Assembly: GCA_002314805.1 (NCBI GenBank)
Contig: DCHJ01000010.1
Span: 2,630 to 10,587, forward strand
Direction: 5' to 3'
Length of the DNA stretch: 7,958 nucleotides
Source of the DNA: Lachnospiraceae bacterium UBA1755
Lineage (GTDB): Bacteria > Bacillota > Clostridia > Lachnospirales > Lachnospiraceae
The notes below the pieces were generated by a model, which made no database searches, had not been told where the DNA came from, and was given only the letters and a program-made list of their open reading frames with translations. Of the stretch, positions 6,780 to 7,958 are shown in pieces. Position 1 is the stretch's first letter; each line of letters opens with the position of its first letter. Made by a program: the position numbers and the translations under genes.

Positions 6780-7229
6780 CTATTCCTTTGTCCGCTCATT
6801 CTTTATTACATCAATAAGCTCTCTGAGCAGCTTTGCCTCATCACTCGGCTCAGGCTCAGGCTCCGGTTCCGGCTCTTTTTCTTCTTCCGCAAGTCCCAGC
6901 TTTCTTCCTACAGTTTTATTGAACTCTTCTGCCCTGGCCTGAAGCTTATTTACCGCCTTTAATATAAGGAAAAGCACCAGTGCTGTAAGAAAAAAGGTGA
7001 TGATCGCATTTATCACAACCCCGACGCCAAAGGATGCCTGTCCGACCTTAACTGAAAGAGACGTGAAATCGATGCCGCCGCAGATGACACCGATAAGGGG
7101 TGATATGATCTGCTCAACAATACTGTTGACAATTGTAGTAAATGCACCGCCGATTATGATGCCGACTGCCATGCTTACCACATTGCCCTTGGTTATGAAC
7201 TCCCTGAATTCTTTAACAAATGCTTTCAT
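6780..7229 (-). CDS. mscL: Large-conductance mechanosensitive channel MscL
   Basis: MscL is a homopentameric inner-membrane channel that opens under membrane tension and protects against hypo-osmotic bursting. The 149-residue product matches the family in length. It has an amphipathic N-terminal helix (FVKEFREFITKGN), TM1 about 17-45 with the pore-lining AVGIIIGGAF, a periplasmic loop containing DFTSL, TM2 about 70-93, and a C-terminal cytoplasmic helix bundle segment around 130-144 (DEAKLLRELIDVI). Between TM2 and the bundle lies a run of five Glu-Pro pairs at 119-128, an acidic linker longer and more regular than usual. The ATG shares its A with the deoD TAA stop (TAATG), and AGAGAGG in the end of deoD serves as ribosome site. 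It precedes alaX by six bases. Confidence 0.96.
   Translation of the reverse strand: MKAFVKEFREFITKGNVVSMAVGIIIGGAFTTIVNSIVEQIISPLIGVICGGIDFTSLSVKVGQASFGVGVVINAIITFFLTALVLFLILKAVNKLQARAEEFNKTVGRKLGLAEEEKEPEPEPEPEPSDEAKLLRELIDVIKNERTKE
6847..6876. repeat. Five hexamer units encoding the Glu-Pro run of MscL
   Basis: On the plus strand there are units GGCTCA, GGCTCA, GGCTCC, GGTTCC and GGCTCT in tandem. They encode the (Glu-Pro)5 linker of MscL between TM2 and the C-terminal helix. Two units are identical and the others differ by one or two bases, as expected of a microsatellite that has started to drift. Gain or loss of a unit keeps frame. Confidence 0.75.
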
Positions 7230-7958
7230 TACTGCGCCTCTCTGACATCTCCGACAGCAACCTCAAGTGCCGTCACCATCATATCTGTAAAGCCCTTCTC
7301 TGTTTTATCCGACGATACAAATTCTCCCGTAACAAGAGAATTGCTTACTGTCAGTATCGACAATGCCCTTGCACCGTAAAGCATGGCATTGAGATAAAGC
7401 ATTGCTGTCTCCATCTCAACTCCCAGCACACCGTATTCTCCCCATTCCATACCGCCGAGCTTCTTTGATCCCGGCTTGTAGAAAAACTCGCTTGTCAGCA
7501 CATTGCCGACATGATACGGAATACCTCTGTCACGGGCACAGTCCGCTGCTTTCCTCAGCATTTCAAAGTCACCTATCGGACAGAAGGTGCCTGTTGTTCC
7601 CAGTACTGTCTCCGCCGTTGTAGTCCAGCACGCAGCCTGAGCCAGGATAAGATCACATATCCCGATATCCGACCGCATCGCTCCTATCGATCCCGTCCTT
7701 ATCAGCGTCTTGCAGCCATAGAAATTGATAAGCTCGTATGAGTATATCCCCATTGAAGGTGTACCCATACCCGTACCCATTACAGATACCTCCACACCCT
7801 TATACCGGCCTGTAAAGCCCAGCATATTTCTTACGCGGTTAAACTGCTTCACATCAGTCAGAAAATTCTCAGCAATAAACTTTGCTCTCAGCGGATCTCC
7901 CGGGAGTATTATCCTTTCTGATATCTCTCCCTGTCTTGCCTCAATATGAGGTGTCGGT
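7229..7958 (-). CDS. deoD: DeoD-type purine nucleoside phosphorylase (first few residues beyond window edge)
   Basis: The enzyme splits purine (deoxy)nucleosides with phosphate to base plus (deoxy)ribose-1-phosphate in purine salvage. The frame is open to the right edge and begins with TPHIEA, so only about two residues plus the start codon are missing. An internal GTG at 7852 is not the real start, because conserved sequence continues upstream of it. Hexameric-PNP ligands are present (E. coli numbering): His4, Gly20/Arg24 in PGDPLRA, Arg43 in VRNMLGF, Arg87/Ser90 in RTGSIGA, and Met180/Glu181 in GVEMETA. The catalytic-loop motif is VSNSL rather than VSDH, so Asp204 is replaced by Asn (codon 7340-7342). 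In an ungapped alignment Thr stands where E. coli has Arg217. Activity on 6-oxopurines remains plausible, while adenosine use may be reduced. It overlaps mscL by one base. Its promoter lies off the window. Confidence 0.93.
   Translation of the reverse strand, partial: PTPHIEARQGEISERIILPGDPLRAKFIAENFLTDVKQFNRVRNMLGFTGRYKGVEVSVMGTGMGTPSMGIYSYELINFYGCKTLIRTGSIGAMRSDIGICDLILAQAACWTTTAETVLGTTGTFCPIGDFEMLRKAADCARDRGIPYHVGNVLTSEFFYKPGSKKLGGMEWGEYGVLGVEMETAMLYLNAMLYGARALSILTVSNSLVTGEFVSSDKTEKGFTDMMVTALEVAVGDVREAQ

Noticed and set aside
7850..7852. GTG as deoD start
   Set aside because: The frame continues upstream with conserved phosphate-binding PGDPLRA and PHIEA, so the gene reaches the window edge.

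Overview
The window reads like a stretch of a strictly anaerobic, low-to-medium GC Bacillota chromosome, most like the Lachnospiraceae/Clostridia. The grounds are tightly packed co-directional genes, strong AGGAGG-type ribosome sites, oxygen-sensitive iron-sulfur enzymes, a heterodisulfide-reductase set in a non-methanogen setting, and clostridial-style MDH/LDH, fumarase and MscL sequences. The genus is not identifiable from the sequence alone. All seven genes lie on the minus strand, so transcription runs from right to left. Coding density is high and no RNA gene, mobile element or CRISPR array was seen. No gene-free stretch exceeds about 185 bases.

Right part (7958 to 5616): deoD (hexameric-type purine nucleoside phosphorylase, lacking only its extreme N-terminus at the window edge), mscL (large mechanosensitive channel) and an AlaX-type alanyl-tRNA editing protein with a C-terminal DHHA1 domain. 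deoD and mscL overlap by one base (TAATG) and mscL and alaX are six bases apart, so they look like one transcript of housekeeping genes. The deoD product has Asn where the family has its catalytic Asp204.

Middle (5615 to 5487): a 129-base AT-rich spacer. It holds a plausible promoter for the next operon, a near-consensus Rex (NADH/NAD+ sensor) operator and an adjoining 16-base palindrome.

Left part (5486 to 1): an LDH/MDH-family dehydrogenase, class II fumarase (fumC), then hdrB, hdrC and hdrA in tight succession (19-base gap, ATGA overlap, 12-base gap). The dehydrogenase carries Arg in the substrate-specificity loop and is therefore best read as malate dehydrogenase. hdrA runs off the left edge just as its C-terminal ferredoxin domain begins.

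Together the left genes describe a reductive C4 branch, oxaloacetate to malate to fumarate, joined to a complete HdrABC module: an FAD protein that can bifurcate electrons plus two non-cubane cluster CCG domains. My working hypothesis is that HdrABC supplies electrons for fumarate reduction to succinate, or another low-potential/thiol step, under Rex redox control. The archaeal thiol:fumarate reductase (TfrB contains HdrC- and HdrB-like parts) is the closest known parallel. The terminal acceptor and electron donor must be encoded beyond the left edge and cannot be seen here.
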